A DNA stretch of 30,841 nt from VAZQ01 sp046733355 (GTDB lineage Bacteria; Pseudomonadota; Alphaproteobacteria; Rhizobiales; Xanthobacteraceae): contig JBKPOZ010000116.1 of assembly GCA_046733355.1 (NCBI GenBank), positions 1-30,841 of the forward strand. The letters are read 5' to 3'. This document shows positions 23,124 through 30,812 of the stretch, piece after piece (position 1 is the first letter of the stretch; each line of letters starts with the position of its first letter). The notes under the pieces were generated by a model. It was not told the origin of the DNA, did not search any database, and was given only the letters and a program-made list of their open reading frames with translations. The position numbers and the translations under genes are program-made.

Positions 23124-23909
23124 TTATTCTGCCGCGCCAACCGAAAGCTTGCGCTCGGCAACCGGCGCTGCACCGGTGATGAGTGTCGGCAGCACGACTT
23201 CCGACTGCGGGAACAGCGGCTGCCGCAGGCTTTCCCGCAGATCGCGCATGCGGCCGTAGCAGCCGCATGCCGCCTCTTCGAGCTTCTCCGCATCAAGAAT
23301 GCGCACTTTGCCCCGCCGGCACCTGATTACGCCGGCGGCCTGCAGCTTGCTGGCCACGAGCGTAACTGTTGTTCTTTGCACTCCAACCATGTGCGCGAGA
23401 AATCCCTGGGTGAGCGGGATCACATCGCTGTCGCAGCGGTCGCGCAACTCGAGAAGCCAGCGACACACGCGCGCCTGCGCCGAGTGAGAAGCGTTGCAGG
23501 CCGCGGCTTGTTGTGCCTGGGCCAGCAACACCGCGTCCAGACGCGCGACCTTGTCGCGCAACGTTCTGCTGCGGCCGAGCGCATCGGCGAACCGCGCCCG
23601 CGGCACCGCATAAGCCATTCCGCCAACCTGCACGGTGGCGTCGTTAATCGCACAGCTCGCGCCGGCGGTGGCTGCGCTGCCGAGCATGCCTTCGCTGCCG
23701 ATCATGCCGACTTCGACGGCGCTTTCGTCCATGCTGACGATGAGAGATATGACACCGGTTTTGGGAAAGAGCGCGTCTTCGAGCGCGCGTCCTGCGCGCT
23801 GAATGCAATCACCCTGTCGCAACTCGACTGATTCAAGCGGCAGCAATAACGAGAGATCTTCGGAAGAAAGCCCCGACAAGACCTGGTTCACGTAACTCGA
23901 TGCTTGCAT
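23124..23909 (-). CDS. Crp/Fnr family transcriptional regulator
   Basis: A 261-aa protein. Residues about 25-125 form a cyclic-nucleotide-binding-like beta-barrel (LESVELRQGDCIQRAGRALE, FPKTGVISLIVSMDE, VGMIGSEGMLGSA). A dimerisation helix follows, and then a winged helix with LTQGFLAHMVGVQRTTVTLV as the HTH, followed by KLQAAGVIRCRRGKVRILD. No Fnr-type N-terminal Cys cluster and no clear cAMP-binding Arg/Ser pair are visible, so the signal is unknown. The tail of about 40 aa is longer than usual. It is convergent with the MCDYSLM-type gene and divergent from the DUF971 gene; regulation of neighbours is possible but not shown. The start ATG has only a poorly spaced gagga. Confidence 0.85.
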   Translation of the reverse strand: MQASSYVNQVLSGLSSEDLSLLLPLESVELRQGDCIQRAGRALEDALFPKTGVISLIVSMDESAVEVGMIGSEGMLGSAATAGASCAINDATVQVGGMAYAVPRARFADALGRSRTLRDKVARLDAVLLAQAQQAAACNASHSAQARVCRWLLELRDRCDSDVIPLTQGFLAHMVGVQRTTVTLVASKLQAAGVIRCRRGKVRILDAEKLEEAACGCYGRMRDLRESLRQPLFPQSEVVLPTLITGAAPVAERKLSVGAAE

Positions 23910-24047
23910 TCCTCGATCATCCCTGTTGTGCTTTCTCCCCGACAGATACTAGGTGCCCCTCATGCGGCGCTCATTAACGTAGGTTTAGGCTGTCGAAGTC
24001 TCTGCCTGTGCAGTCTGGCGGAACAATAATCTCAGTCGGTAACGTTC

Positions 24048-24416
24048 ATGACCGAGCACGACGCAGCAAAGCCTTGGCCGACCGAATTGCGACTGCACAA
24101 GCATCGCAAGGTCTTGAGCGTGTCCTTTGACAGTGGCGAGAGCTTCGATCTCGGGGCCGAATATTTGCGCGTCAAAAGTCCGAGTGCAGATGTGCAAGGG
24201 CACTCGCCGGACGAGCGCAAGACGGTGGCTGGCAAAAAAGACGTTTCCATCCTCGAAGTGCATCCGATCGGCAACTACGCCGTGCGCCTAGTCTTCGATG
24301 ACCGGCATTCGACGGGCATTTACAGCTGGGATTATCTGCTCACGCTCGGTCGCAACGAGGCGGCCTTGTGGCAGGAATATTTGGACGAGCTCGCCGGCAA
24401 GGGGCTCAAGCGATGA
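24048..24416 (+). CDS. DUF971 domain-containing protein
   Basis: A 122-aa protein that is essentially one DUF971 domain, the small beta-fold also found at the N-terminus of gamma-butyrobetaine hydroxylase: WPTELRLHKHRKVLSVSFDS, FDLGAEYLRVKSPSADVQGH, VSILEVHPIGNYAVRLVFDD, STGIYSWDYLLTLG. Stand-alone members are widespread in proteobacteria and have been linked to iron-sulfur protein function, but that is not visible here. Its stop overlaps the next start as ATGA, so it is co-translated with the oxidoreductase. The ribosome-binding site is weak. Confidence 0.85.
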   Translation: MTEHDAAKPWPTELRLHKHRKVLSVSFDSGESFDLGAEYLRVKSPSADVQGHSPDERKTVAGKKDVSILEVHPIGNYAVRLVFDDRHSTGIYSWDYLLTLGRNEAALWQEYLDELAGKGLKR

Positions 24417-25438
24417 CTCGCACCAATCGCCGCTGGCTTCTTGCGACCTATCCTGACGGCATGCCCACTGCAGCGAATTGGAAGCTCGACCTGCAGTCCG
24501 TGTCGGACCCTGGCCCCGGGCAAATCCTTGTGAAGGCGAAATGGCTTTCCGTCGATCCCTACATGCGCGGGCGCATGAGCCGCGCCGCCAGCTATACGCA
24601 AGGCATCGATCTCGGGGATGTGATGCAGGGTGGCGGCGTTGGCGAGGTGGTGGCGAGCAATCACCCGGCGTGGAAGATCGGCGAGATCGCCGAAAGCATG
24701 AGCTTTGGCTGGCAGGAGTGGTCGGTGCTCACGCCGGGACTGCCTGGCGCTGCCGGGGTCAACCGGATCGATGCCGCGATGGCGCCGATCGAGAGCTCGC
24801 TCTCCTGGCTCGGAATGCCCGGGCTCACCGCCTATTTCGCATTGCTCGAAGTCGGCCGTCCGCGCCCCGGCGAGACCGTCATTGTTTCCGCAGCTTCGGG
24901 AGCGGTCGGCCAGATTGTCGGGCAAATCGCAAAGCTCGCCGGCTGCCGTGCGGTGGCGATTGCCGGCGGGGACGACAAGCTGCAATGGTGCCGCGACATC
25001 GGCTTCGATGCAGGCATCAACTATAAGAAGTCATCCGATCTGGTCGCGGACGTGAAGCGGGCCTGTCCGGATGGCGTTGATGTATTCTTCGACAATACCG
25101 CCGGGCACATTCACGACGCCGTGATGAAAAACCTTGCGGTCGGCGCCCGCGTGGTGATCTGCGGGCGCGTTGCGCTCGCGTCGCAGTTCGGCAAGCCCGA
25201 TATCGGGGAGCGGTTCATGGGGCAGCTGCTTGTTACGCGAGCAAGCATGCACGGATTTATCGTGTTCGACTGGTGGCACCGGCGCGAGGAGGCGCTGCAT
25301 CGGCTCGCGCAGTGGAGCCGCGCCGGCCAGCTTCGCTTCAAGCACGACGTGCTCGACGGCATCGAGCGCATGCCGGAAGCGTTTCTGCGGCTGCTCACCG
25401 GCAAAAACTTCGGCAAGCAGCTGGTCCGGATCATCTGA
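24413..25438 (+). CDS. Zinc-free NADP-dependent medium-chain oxidoreductase (CurA/leukotriene B4 dehydrogenase-like)
   Basis: A 341-aa protein from ATG 24413. An N-terminal GroES-like domain (VKAKWLSVDPYMRGRMSR) lacks the zinc-binding Cys cluster of classical alcohol dehydrogenases. The Rossmann domain has the AASGAVGQIVGQIAKLAG nucleotide loop, followed by GVDVFFDNTAG, VVICGRVA, the MHGFIVFDWW segment and the C-terminal GKNFGKQLVRI. Family members reduce the double bond of alpha,beta-unsaturated ketones and aldehydes with NADPH; the substrate here is unknown. It overlaps the DUF971 gene by 4 bp and is followed by a likely intrinsic terminator, so the two genes form their own operon. Confidence 0.88.
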   Translation: MTRTNRRWLLATYPDGMPTAANWKLDLQSVSDPGPGQILVKAKWLSVDPYMRGRMSRAASYTQGIDLGDVMQGGGVGEVVASNHPAWKIGEIAESMSFGWQEWSVLTPGLPGAAGVNRIDAAMAPIESSLSWLGMPGLTAYFALLEVGRPRPGETVIVSAASGAVGQIVGQIAKLAGCRAVAIAGGDDKLQWCRDIGFDAGINYKKSSDLVADVKRACPDGVDVFFDNTAGHIHDAVMKNLAVGARVVICGRVALASQFGKPDIGERFMGQLLVTRASMHGFIVFDWWHRREEALHRLAQWSRAGQLRFKHDVLDGIERMPEAFLRLLTGKNFGKQLVRII

Positions 25439-25449
25439 TCTGCAGAGCC

Positions 25450-25503
25450 CGCGTGCGCGAAATCGGCCTGCCTGCCAGGTTGTACCGGCTCGCACGCGTT
25501 TTT
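25450..25503 (+). terminator. Intrinsic terminator after the oxidoreductase gene
   Basis: cgcgtgcg (25450-25457) pairs perfectly with cgcacgcg (25491-25498), followed directly by five T. The 33-nt loop has a small inner cctg/cagg stem. It separates the oxidoreductase operon from the transporter genes. Confidence 0.5.
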
Positions 25504-25566
25504 GCGCACCCTACGGCAGATTCGATATTGTGACGCGCTGCAGAACGCGCATGGACCAGGATGTAA

Positions 25567-26358
25567 ATGCGCAGCCGCCGGTTCTGGATGATGTGGGTCG
25601 GCTACCTTGGGGCGGCTGCGCTCTGGTATGCGAGCGTGAAATGGCTGCCGCTGCAGGCCTTCCGCCGCCTGCCCGACCCAATCTCGGTGCTCACCGAGTG
25701 GCTCAGCCCCAATCCCACCTTCGGCATCTCGGTTTTCACGCAACCGTATTACCTGCACATCCTGCACAGCACCTATCGGGCGACAGCGGCATTCCTGCTC
25801 GCCGTGCTCCTGGGCGTGCCGCTCGGAATCGCCATGGGCTGGAGCAGGAGCTTCCACCAATACGCATCGTCGCTGCTTGCACTCCTGCGGCCGGTGCCGC
25901 CGCTCGCATGGGTGCCGCTTGCAATCCTGCTTTTTTCAGGCGTCGAATCCGCCGTGATCTTTGTCACGTTCCTGGTCGCGTTCTTTGCCACCACGCTCAA
26001 TACCCTCACCGGCGTCAAATCGATCGACCAGGATTATTTCCGCGCCGCCAGCTGCCTGGGCGCGACACGCAAGGACCTGCTGTTTGACGTCGTCATACCG
26101 GGCGCGTTGCCAAACATTTTCACCGGCCTGCAGATCGCCATGGGGGCGGCGTGGTTCTCGCTCGCCGCGGGAGAGATGATCGCGGCGCAGTACGGCCTCG
26201 GATTTCTGATCATGGAGTCCTACAACCTCATTCAGTTTCCGACGATCGTGATTGCAATGGCTACGCTCGGCATCATTGGCTTTGTCAGCAGCGCGCTCAT
26301 TCGCGTGCTGGGCAACCGTCTCATGCGCTGGCGGGCGCACAGCCTCGGATTGGCGTAA
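25567..26358 (+). CDS. ABC transporter permease 1 (NitT/TauT type)
   Basis: A 263-aa inner-membrane protein of the SsuC/TauC/NrtB permease family. One N-terminal membrane helix (MMWVGYLGAAALWYASV) precedes a BPD_transp_1 domain of about five helices: LHSTYRATAAFLLAVLLGVP, LLRPVPPLAWVPLAILLF, and the coupling-helix EAA-like region DYFRAASCLGATRKDLLFDV-VIPGALPNI. The start ATG has aggat 7 nt upstream. Its stop overlaps the start of ATPase 1 as TAATG. It probably pairs with permease 2 rather than with itself, since the locus has two different permeases and two different ATPases. Confidence 0.9.
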   Translation: MRSRRFWMMWVGYLGAAALWYASVKWLPLQAFRRLPDPISVLTEWLSPNPTFGISVFTQPYYLHILHSTYRATAAFLLAVLLGVPLGIAMGWSRSFHQYASSLLALLRPVPPLAWVPLAILLFSGVESAVIFVTFLVAFFATTLNTLTGVKSIDQDYFRAASCLGATRKDLLFDVVIPGALPNIFTGLQIAMGAAWFSLAAGEMIAAQYGLGFLIMESYNLIQFPTIVIAMATLGIIGFVSSALIRVLGNRLMRWRAHSLGLA

Positions 26359-27239
26359 TGACGGTGCCCGCCACCGAAATGCCATTTGCGTCCCCTGCTC
26401 CCCTGTCGATGGATTCTTCGCCCGGCGCGTCCGTATCAATTCGCGCTGTGGGCAAGACATACGATCCGGACAGGGCAGCCGTGGAAGCGCTCAGGAGCTG
26501 CAGCGTCGAGGTCGAGGCCGGCGCGTTCGTCGCCATCGTGGGACCTTCGGGTTGCGGCAAGAGCACGCTCCTCAACATGATCGCGGGCTTCGATACGCTC
26601 AGCAGCGGCGAAATCTATATGGATGGTCGGCTCCTGGCGGCGCCCGAGCTTCCCCCGCGACCCGGGCCCGACCGCGTGGTCGTCTTCCAGAACGGCGCGC
26701 TCTTTCCCTGGAAGACCGTGCTGCAGAATGTCGGCTACGGACCGGTGCGACAGAAGGTGCTCACCCGCACACAGGCGCGCACGAAGGCGACCGACCTGCT
26801 GCGTCAGTGCGGGCTCGAAACGGTTGCGGCGTCCTATCCGGCGCAGCTTTCATCCGGAATGCAGCGCCGCGTGGAGATCGTGCGCGCGCTCATGAACGAC
26901 CCGAAAGTGCTGCTCCTCGACGAGCCGTTCCGGGCGATGGATACCGTGTCGAAGACGACCATGCACCAGCATCTCCTCGACATGTACCGGATGTGCCGCA
27001 AGACCATCGTTTTTATTACCCACGACCTCGAGGAGGCAATCTATCTCGCCGACAGGGTAATCGTGATGACCACGCGCCCGGCAACCATCAAGCTTGAAAT
27101 CGACGTGACATTGCAGCGGCCGCGTCATCCAAAAATGTTGTTTTCGCGAGAATACCTCGAGTTGAAGCGTGAAGCCGCCGAGAGCGTGCACGAAGAAGCC
27201 AGAAAGGCATTCGAGCGCGGGGAGCGCGAGCAGGCGTGA
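26358..27239 (+). CDS. ABC transporter ATP-binding protein 1 (NitT/TauT type), altered signature
   Basis: A 293-aa cytosolic ATPase. Walker A GPSGCGKST, Q-loop VVFQNGALFPW, signature LSSGMQRRVEI, Walker B VLLLDEPF, D-loop AMD and H-loop FITHDLEEA are all present. The signature is LSSGM where LSGGM/LSGGQ is usual; the other motifs are canonical. About 25 residues of Pro/Ser-rich sequence precede the domain. The C-terminal 50 residues (RPRHPKMLFSREYLELKREA) are the usual tail of the SsuB/TauB family. It is coupled to permease 1 by a 1-nt overlap. See findings for its complementarity with ATPase 2. Confidence 0.92.
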   Translation: MTVPATEMPFASPAPLSMDSSPGASVSIRAVGKTYDPDRAAVEALRSCSVEVEAGAFVAIVGPSGCGKSTLLNMIAGFDTLSSGEIYMDGRLLAAPELPPRPGPDRVVVFQNGALFPWKTVLQNVGYGPVRQKVLTRTQARTKATDLLRQCGLETVAASYPAQLSSGMQRRVEIVRALMNDPKVLLLDEPFRAMDTVSKTTMHQHLLDMYRMCRKTIVFITHDLEEAIYLADRVIVMTTRPATIKLEIDVTLQRPRHPKMLFSREYLELKREAAESVHEEARKAFERGEREQA

Positions 27240-27275
27240 TCGAGAGCATGCCACGTCCTGATCGCATTCCCTCAG

Positions 27276-27341
27276 CTGCTCGTGCCCGCGAAAGCGGGCA
27301 CCCAGCCTTTTCTGGATTCCCGCTTGCGCGGGAATGAGCGG
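27276..27341 (-). repeat. Double-hairpin repeat, copy 1
   Basis: Two adjacent perfect hairpins: gtgcccgc-gaaa-gcgggcac and attcccgc-ttgc-gcgggaat, joined by a short spacer. It is nearly the reverse complement of the block at 28209-28273. Repeats of this type are frequent between genes in proteobacteria. It sits between ATPase 1 and permease 2 and ends 5 nt before the first possible start codon of permease 2. Confidence 0.75.
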
Positions 27342-27346
27342 GAAAT

Positions 27347-28195
27347 GTGGTCGACGTGCGGGACAGACTAGCGTCTTCAGAGGAATCGACGTCGGCGATT
27401 CTGCCCCGGCTCGGACCGCGAACGCGTCCGGCTTTCCGCCGGCGCCGCTGGCGCATGAACTGGCGCGGGGCGGCATCCGTGATCGCATTCGTGCTGCTGT
27501 GGGAGCTGCTGGTCCGCCTTCGGGTGGGAGGATTCGAGGGCATACCGACGCTCGCCGATGTGTTGCGCTCCTTCTGGGACAAGTATCTGACCAGTGCGCG
27601 CTATTGGGAGTCGTGGCTGGTGAGCTTCGAGCGCGTGGCTTACGGATTCGCGCTGGCGCAGTTGATCGGCATTCCGCTCGGCCTTTTGCTCGGCACCCGC
27701 AGGCTGTTTCACGAGATCGTCTATCCGGTGATCGAGCTGCTGCGGCCCATTCCACCGCTCGCCTGGGTGCCGCTTTCCATCCTGTTCTGGCCCACGGCCG
27801 AGCTCTCCATCATCTTCATCACATTCATCGGGCCGTTTTTCATCATCGTGATCAACGTGCACGATGCTGTTCGCGGCATGCGCAAGGAGCATTTGTGGCT
27901 CGCGCAGTCCTTGGGCGCCACGCGCAGCTACGCCTTCCGCCGGATCATCCTGCCGGCCGTGATTCCCTCCATTGCGGTCGGCATGACATTGGGCATCGCC
28001 GTGACCTGGAATGTGGTGATCGCGGCCGAGATGATTGCAAGCGACGTCGGGCTCGGCCGCCTGACCTGGGAAGGCTATGTCAGCCACACTGCCACGACCG
28101 TGATCGTCGGCATGATCAGCATCGGCATCGCTGGCTACCTGTCGACCCTGGTGGTGAGCTATGCGGAAAGAAAACTGATGCCCTGGCAATTGTGA
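27347..28195 (+). CDS. ABC transporter permease 2 (NitT/TauT type)
   Basis: A 282-aa inner-membrane permease of the same family as permease 1 but clearly different in sequence. One helix (AASVIAFVLLWELLV) is followed by the BPD_transp_1 domain: SWLVSFERVAYGFALAQLIG, ELLRPIPPLAWVPLSILFW, FITFIGPFFIIVI, and the coupling region HLWLAQSLGATRSYAFRRII-LPAVIPSI. The start is uncertain. GTG 27347 directly follows the repeat and has no good ribosome-binding site; ATG 27455 would remove a 36-residue basic, Arg-rich leader that may be cytosolic. The repeat copies on both sides separate it from its neighbours. Confidence 0.9.
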   Translation: MVDVRDRLASSEESTSAILPRLGPRTRPAFRRRRWRMNWRGAASVIAFVLLWELLVRLRVGGFEGIPTLADVLRSFWDKYLTSARYWESWLVSFERVAYGFALAQLIGIPLGLLLGTRRLFHEIVYPVIELLRPIPPLAWVPLSILFWPTAELSIIFITFIGPFFIIVINVHDAVRGMRKEHLWLAQSLGATRSYAFRRIILPAVIPSIAVGMTLGIAVTWNVVIAAEMIASDVGLGRLTWEGYVSHTATTVIVGMISIGIAGYLSTLVVSYAERKLMPWQL

Positions 28196-28208
28196 CGGAG
28201 CCCTTTTT

Positions 28209-28273
28209 CCGCTCATTCCCGCGTAAGCGGGACTCCAACAAGAACTGGGTCCCCGCTTTCGCAGGGACGAGCG
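28209..28273 (+). repeat. Double-hairpin repeat, copy 2 (opposite orientation)
   Basis: ccgctcattcccgcgtaagc and what follows matches the reverse complement of 27276-27341 at most positions, with the same two stems and a conserved spacer. The two copies therefore flank permease 2 as inverted repeats. A further small stem, cccgc/gcggg at 28304-28319, lies between this copy and ATPase 2. Confidence 0.75.
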
Positions 28274-28333
28274 GCTGCGTCAGTGCCTGAAAAGCAGAAT
28301 ATGCCCGCACTCTAGCGGGGGAACATCATCCTC

Positions 28334-29167
28334 ATGGCGGAAAGGAAACTGTCCGGACACGTGAAGGCGGTCGGCCTGTGCAAGCGGTATCAGCAACCAT
28401 CACAGCCGCCGGTACAGGTGCTCGAGGACTGCTCTTTCGAGATCGAGCCCGGCAGGCTCACCGTGCTCATGGGCGTCTCCGGAACCGGCAAGAGCACGCT
28501 TGCCTGCATGCTCGCCGGATACCTGCGGCCGGACCGAGGCATCTTGACCATAGACGAGCGACCGGTCGACGGCGCCGGGCCCGACCGCATAATGGTGTTT
28601 CAGGAGACGGCGCTATGGCACTGGATGACCGTGCTCGACAATGTTCTGTTCGGGCCGCTGGCATCGGCGTCCATGCCCAGGAACGAAGCCAAGGCAAGAG
28701 CCCTCGCTCTCCTGAGCAAGTTCGGCCTGCTCGATTTCAAGGACAAATATCCGGGACAGCTCTCCGGCGGAATGAAGCGGCGCGTCGAGCTCGCGCAGGC
28801 GCTCATCAACAACCCCAATCTGATGATCCTGGACGAGCCGTTCAGGGGTCTCGACATCATGACGCGCGAGCTCATGCAGGAATATTACCTGCAGCTGTTC
28901 GAGGAGACGCGGCTCACCACCCTGTTCATTACCTCGGATCTCGAGGAAGCGATCTTTCTCGGCGACCAGGTGCTGGTGCTGTCCGGCGCGCCGGCGAAGA
29001 TCGTCAAGGTCGTCGAAGTGGACCTGCCTCATCCGCGAAAGTTCGAAGTGCTGATCAGCAGCCATTATCTCACAATCAAGGAGGAGCTGATGACCGCTCT
29101 GTACGGCGCTCGCGCGGCAGACCAGCTTGCGTCCATGAGTTTGGGGCAGGGTGATCGCATGTGCTAG
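28334..29167 (+). CDS. ABC transporter ATP-binding protein 2 (NitT/TauT type), H-loop His replaced
   Basis: A 277-aa ATPase. Walker A GVSGTGKST, Q-loop MVFQETALWHW, signature LSGGMKRRVEL, Walker B LMILDEPF and D-loop GLD are canonical. The H-loop reads FITSDLEEA, with Ser (tcg) where nearly all ABC ATPases have His. His to tcg needs three base changes, so a sequencing error is unlikely. The switch His contacts the ATP gamma-phosphate, and its loss usually cripples hydrolysis at that site. The C-terminal tail is like that of ATPase 1. The gene ends 37 nt before the binding-protein start. Best seen as the second half of an ATPase heterodimer. Confidence 0.92.
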   Translation: MAERKLSGHVKAVGLCKRYQQPSQPPVQVLEDCSFEIEPGRLTVLMGVSGTGKSTLACMLAGYLRPDRGILTIDERPVDGAGPDRIMVFQETALWHWMTVLDNVLFGPLASASMPRNEAKARALALLSKFGLLDFKDKYPGQLSGGMKRRVELAQALINNPNLMILDEPFRGLDIMTRELMQEYYLQLFEETRLTTLFITSDLEEAIFLGDQVLVLSGAPAKIVKVVEVDLPHPRKFEVLISSHYLTIKEELMTALYGARAADQLASMSLGQGDRMC

Positions 29168-29204
29168 CACCGCCATCCGGGAAAGAGGAGAGGAGGGGAT
29201 ACAA

Positions 29205-30302
29205 ATGAACAGCATGGCAAGAGTGGCAGGCCTGCTTGTGGCGGCGATGGTTGCCTCCGCGTTTTCGCGTCCGGCCTCGGCAGCGGAGCCGGTCCAGATC
29301 ACCTATGGCTATCATCCGTATTGGACAGGCGCCTGGTACGGCGTGATCGTGAAAAAGCAGGAGCTGTGGAAGAAATATCTGCCGCCCGGAAGCACGGTAA
29401 AATTCGAACCCCACCTCACGGGCCCGCCGATGATCAACGCGATGCTCGCCGACAAGATGCAGATCGGCACCATGGGCGACATGCCATCGCTCGTGCTCTC
29501 CACCAAACAGAAGATCGCCGACGTGCGCCTTGTCTCCGTAACGATGTTCAGCAACGGGCAGACCTGCAACAAGTTTCTGGTGGGGAAGAGCGCGCCGCAG
29601 TTCACCGACTACAACGAGGCCATGAAATGGATGAGCGGCAAGCCGTTTGCGTATCACAGGGGCACATGCGCGAACCGCGCCACCGAGTCGCTCATCGCCA
29701 AGGGCGTGTTCAAGCCTTCCGAGATCCTGGTCATGCCGATCGAGGTGATCGCATCGAATTTCGAGGCCGGCAAGCTTGCGGCAGGCATCATGTGGGAGCC
29801 GCACGCGCGGCGCCAGGTGGAACTGGGCAACGCGCGCTACGTGGCGACCGGAGCGCCCTGGCACGAGCTCGATGCGAATTTCACCTCCATGCGGCAGGAC
29901 TTTATCGAGAAGCACCCCGATGCTGCGCTGGGCTGGCTGAAGGCGGAGATCGAAGGCCTGCAGTTTCTCATCAACAATCCGCGCGAAGCTGTAAAAATCA
30001 TTACCGGCGAGCTTACCGGTTATGACGAGAAGACCGTGTGGGCGGCGCTGTACGAAGCCAATCCGCCGTCGATCGGCGGCGATCCGGTCAATTACGTCGC
30101 CAAGCTCGCTTTCGACGACGACGTCATGGGACTGATGACGACCGGCTACCGTTTCCTGCATTCGATCAAGGTGATCGAGTCGCCGGAGATGCCATCGAAC
30201 GCGATCAATCCCGAGCCGCTCAAGCGTGCGATGCAGGAGCTCGCTGTCAAGGCGCCGCTCGGACAAATCCGTGGCGAGCCGCGCACCGCATTCCAACAAT
30301 AA
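29205..30302 (+). CDS. ABC transporter substrate-binding protein (NitT/TauT/SsuA-like)
   Basis: A 365-aa periplasmic binding protein with a strong gaggagggg ribosome-binding site. The signal peptide MNSMARVAGLLVAAMVASAF continues to PASA, with cleavage probable before AEPVQITYGY. The fold is the NMT1/SsuA type: GYHPYWTGAWYGVIVKKQEL near the N-terminus, PPMINAMLADKMQIGTMGDM, SGKPFAYHRGTCANRATESL and FEAGKLAAGIMWEPHARRQV. There is no lipobox. Two Cys residues (GQTCNKF and RGTCANR) may form a disulfide. The ligand is not evident; nitrate, taurine, sulfonates, thiamine precursors and aromatic acids are all carried by relatives. It is the only binding protein of the locus. Confidence 0.9.
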   Translation: MNSMARVAGLLVAAMVASAFSRPASAAEPVQITYGYHPYWTGAWYGVIVKKQELWKKYLPPGSTVKFEPHLTGPPMINAMLADKMQIGTMGDMPSLVLSTKQKIADVRLVSVTMFSNGQTCNKFLVGKSAPQFTDYNEAMKWMSGKPFAYHRGTCANRATESLIAKGVFKPSEILVMPIEVIASNFEAGKLAAGIMWEPHARRQVELGNARYVATGAPWHELDANFTSMRQDFIEKHPDAALGWLKAEIEGLQFLINNPREAVKIITGELTGYDEKTVWAALYEANPPSIGGDPVNYVAKLAFDDDVMGLMTTGYRFLHSIKVIESPEMPSNAINPEPLKRAMQELAVKAPLGQIRGEPRTAFQQ

Positions 30303-30354
30303 CGTTGCATAAGCGTAGCCGTCTCCCCTGCTCACCGAATAGGAGCGTTGCATC

Positions 30355-30774
30355 TTGATCAACGACTGTCTCGGGCTCGCGCACGCACGGGCGGTGTGGG
30401 ATTTCACCACCGGCGATGCCCGGCGTTTCTGCGACCGGCTCGAGCTGGCGATCGATGCAATGGAACAGTTCAATCAGCAAAATATCGCCCCCGATTTTGT
30501 TCTGCTGCTGCACGGTGCCGCGACCCAGTTCGCGGCGCGCACGCTTTCCGGCTCCAAGTTCAAGGAGCCGCCGGGTGAGCACTTTTCCGCGGCGCATGAG
30601 CTGCTCCGGCGATTTGCCGCCGGCGGCGGGCGTGCCGTGGCCTGTCGCATTGCCATGGAGCGCTCTGGCATCGCGCCGGAGAACATCCTCGACTGCGTCG
30701 ACATCGAGCGCAATGTGTTTGTGAATTCCGTCGCGCTGCAGAATCGCGGCTACGCCTACATCCCGATCTCCTGA
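30355..30774 (+). CDS. DsrE/DsrF-like family protein
   Basis: A 139-aa cytosolic protein, start TTG 30355 with aggag 10 nt upstream; no better start is in frame. APDFVLLLHGAATQFAARTL, the GGRAVACRIAMERSGI helix with Cys97, ILDCVDIERN with Cys114, and ALQNRGYAYIPI at the end resemble the DsrE fold, whose members carry sulfur on a Cys in sulfur-relay systems such as TusBCD or have unknown roles. Cys97 lies about where the active Cys of TusD-like proteins sits, by eye only. It follows the binding protein by 52 nt in the same direction, so it is probably in the transporter operon and may hint at a sulfur-containing substrate. Confidence 0.7.
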   Translation: MINDCLGLAHARAVWDFTTGDARRFCDRLELAIDAMEQFNQQNIAPDFVLLLHGAATQFAARTLSGSKFKEPPGEHFSAAHELLRRFAAGGGRAVACRIAMERSGIAPENILDCVDIERNVFVNSVALQNRGYAYIPIS

Positions 30775-30812
30775 AATACGGATATCGCGCAAGAAAGAAC
30801 GGGTAAGCCTCC

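Noticed and set aside
24001..24047. GGAAC...CGTT before the DUF971 gene as an EcfG promoter
   Set aside because: The spacer is 18 nt and the CGTT ends 2 nt before the ATG, so the start site would fall inside the gene.
27276..28273. CRISPR array
   Set aside because: Only two copies, in opposite orientation and 870 bp apart; they are hairpin repeats.
29076..30473. 465-codon minus-strand frame opposite the binding protein
   Set aside because: No recognisable domain and it covers a gene with signal peptide and strong ribosome-binding site.
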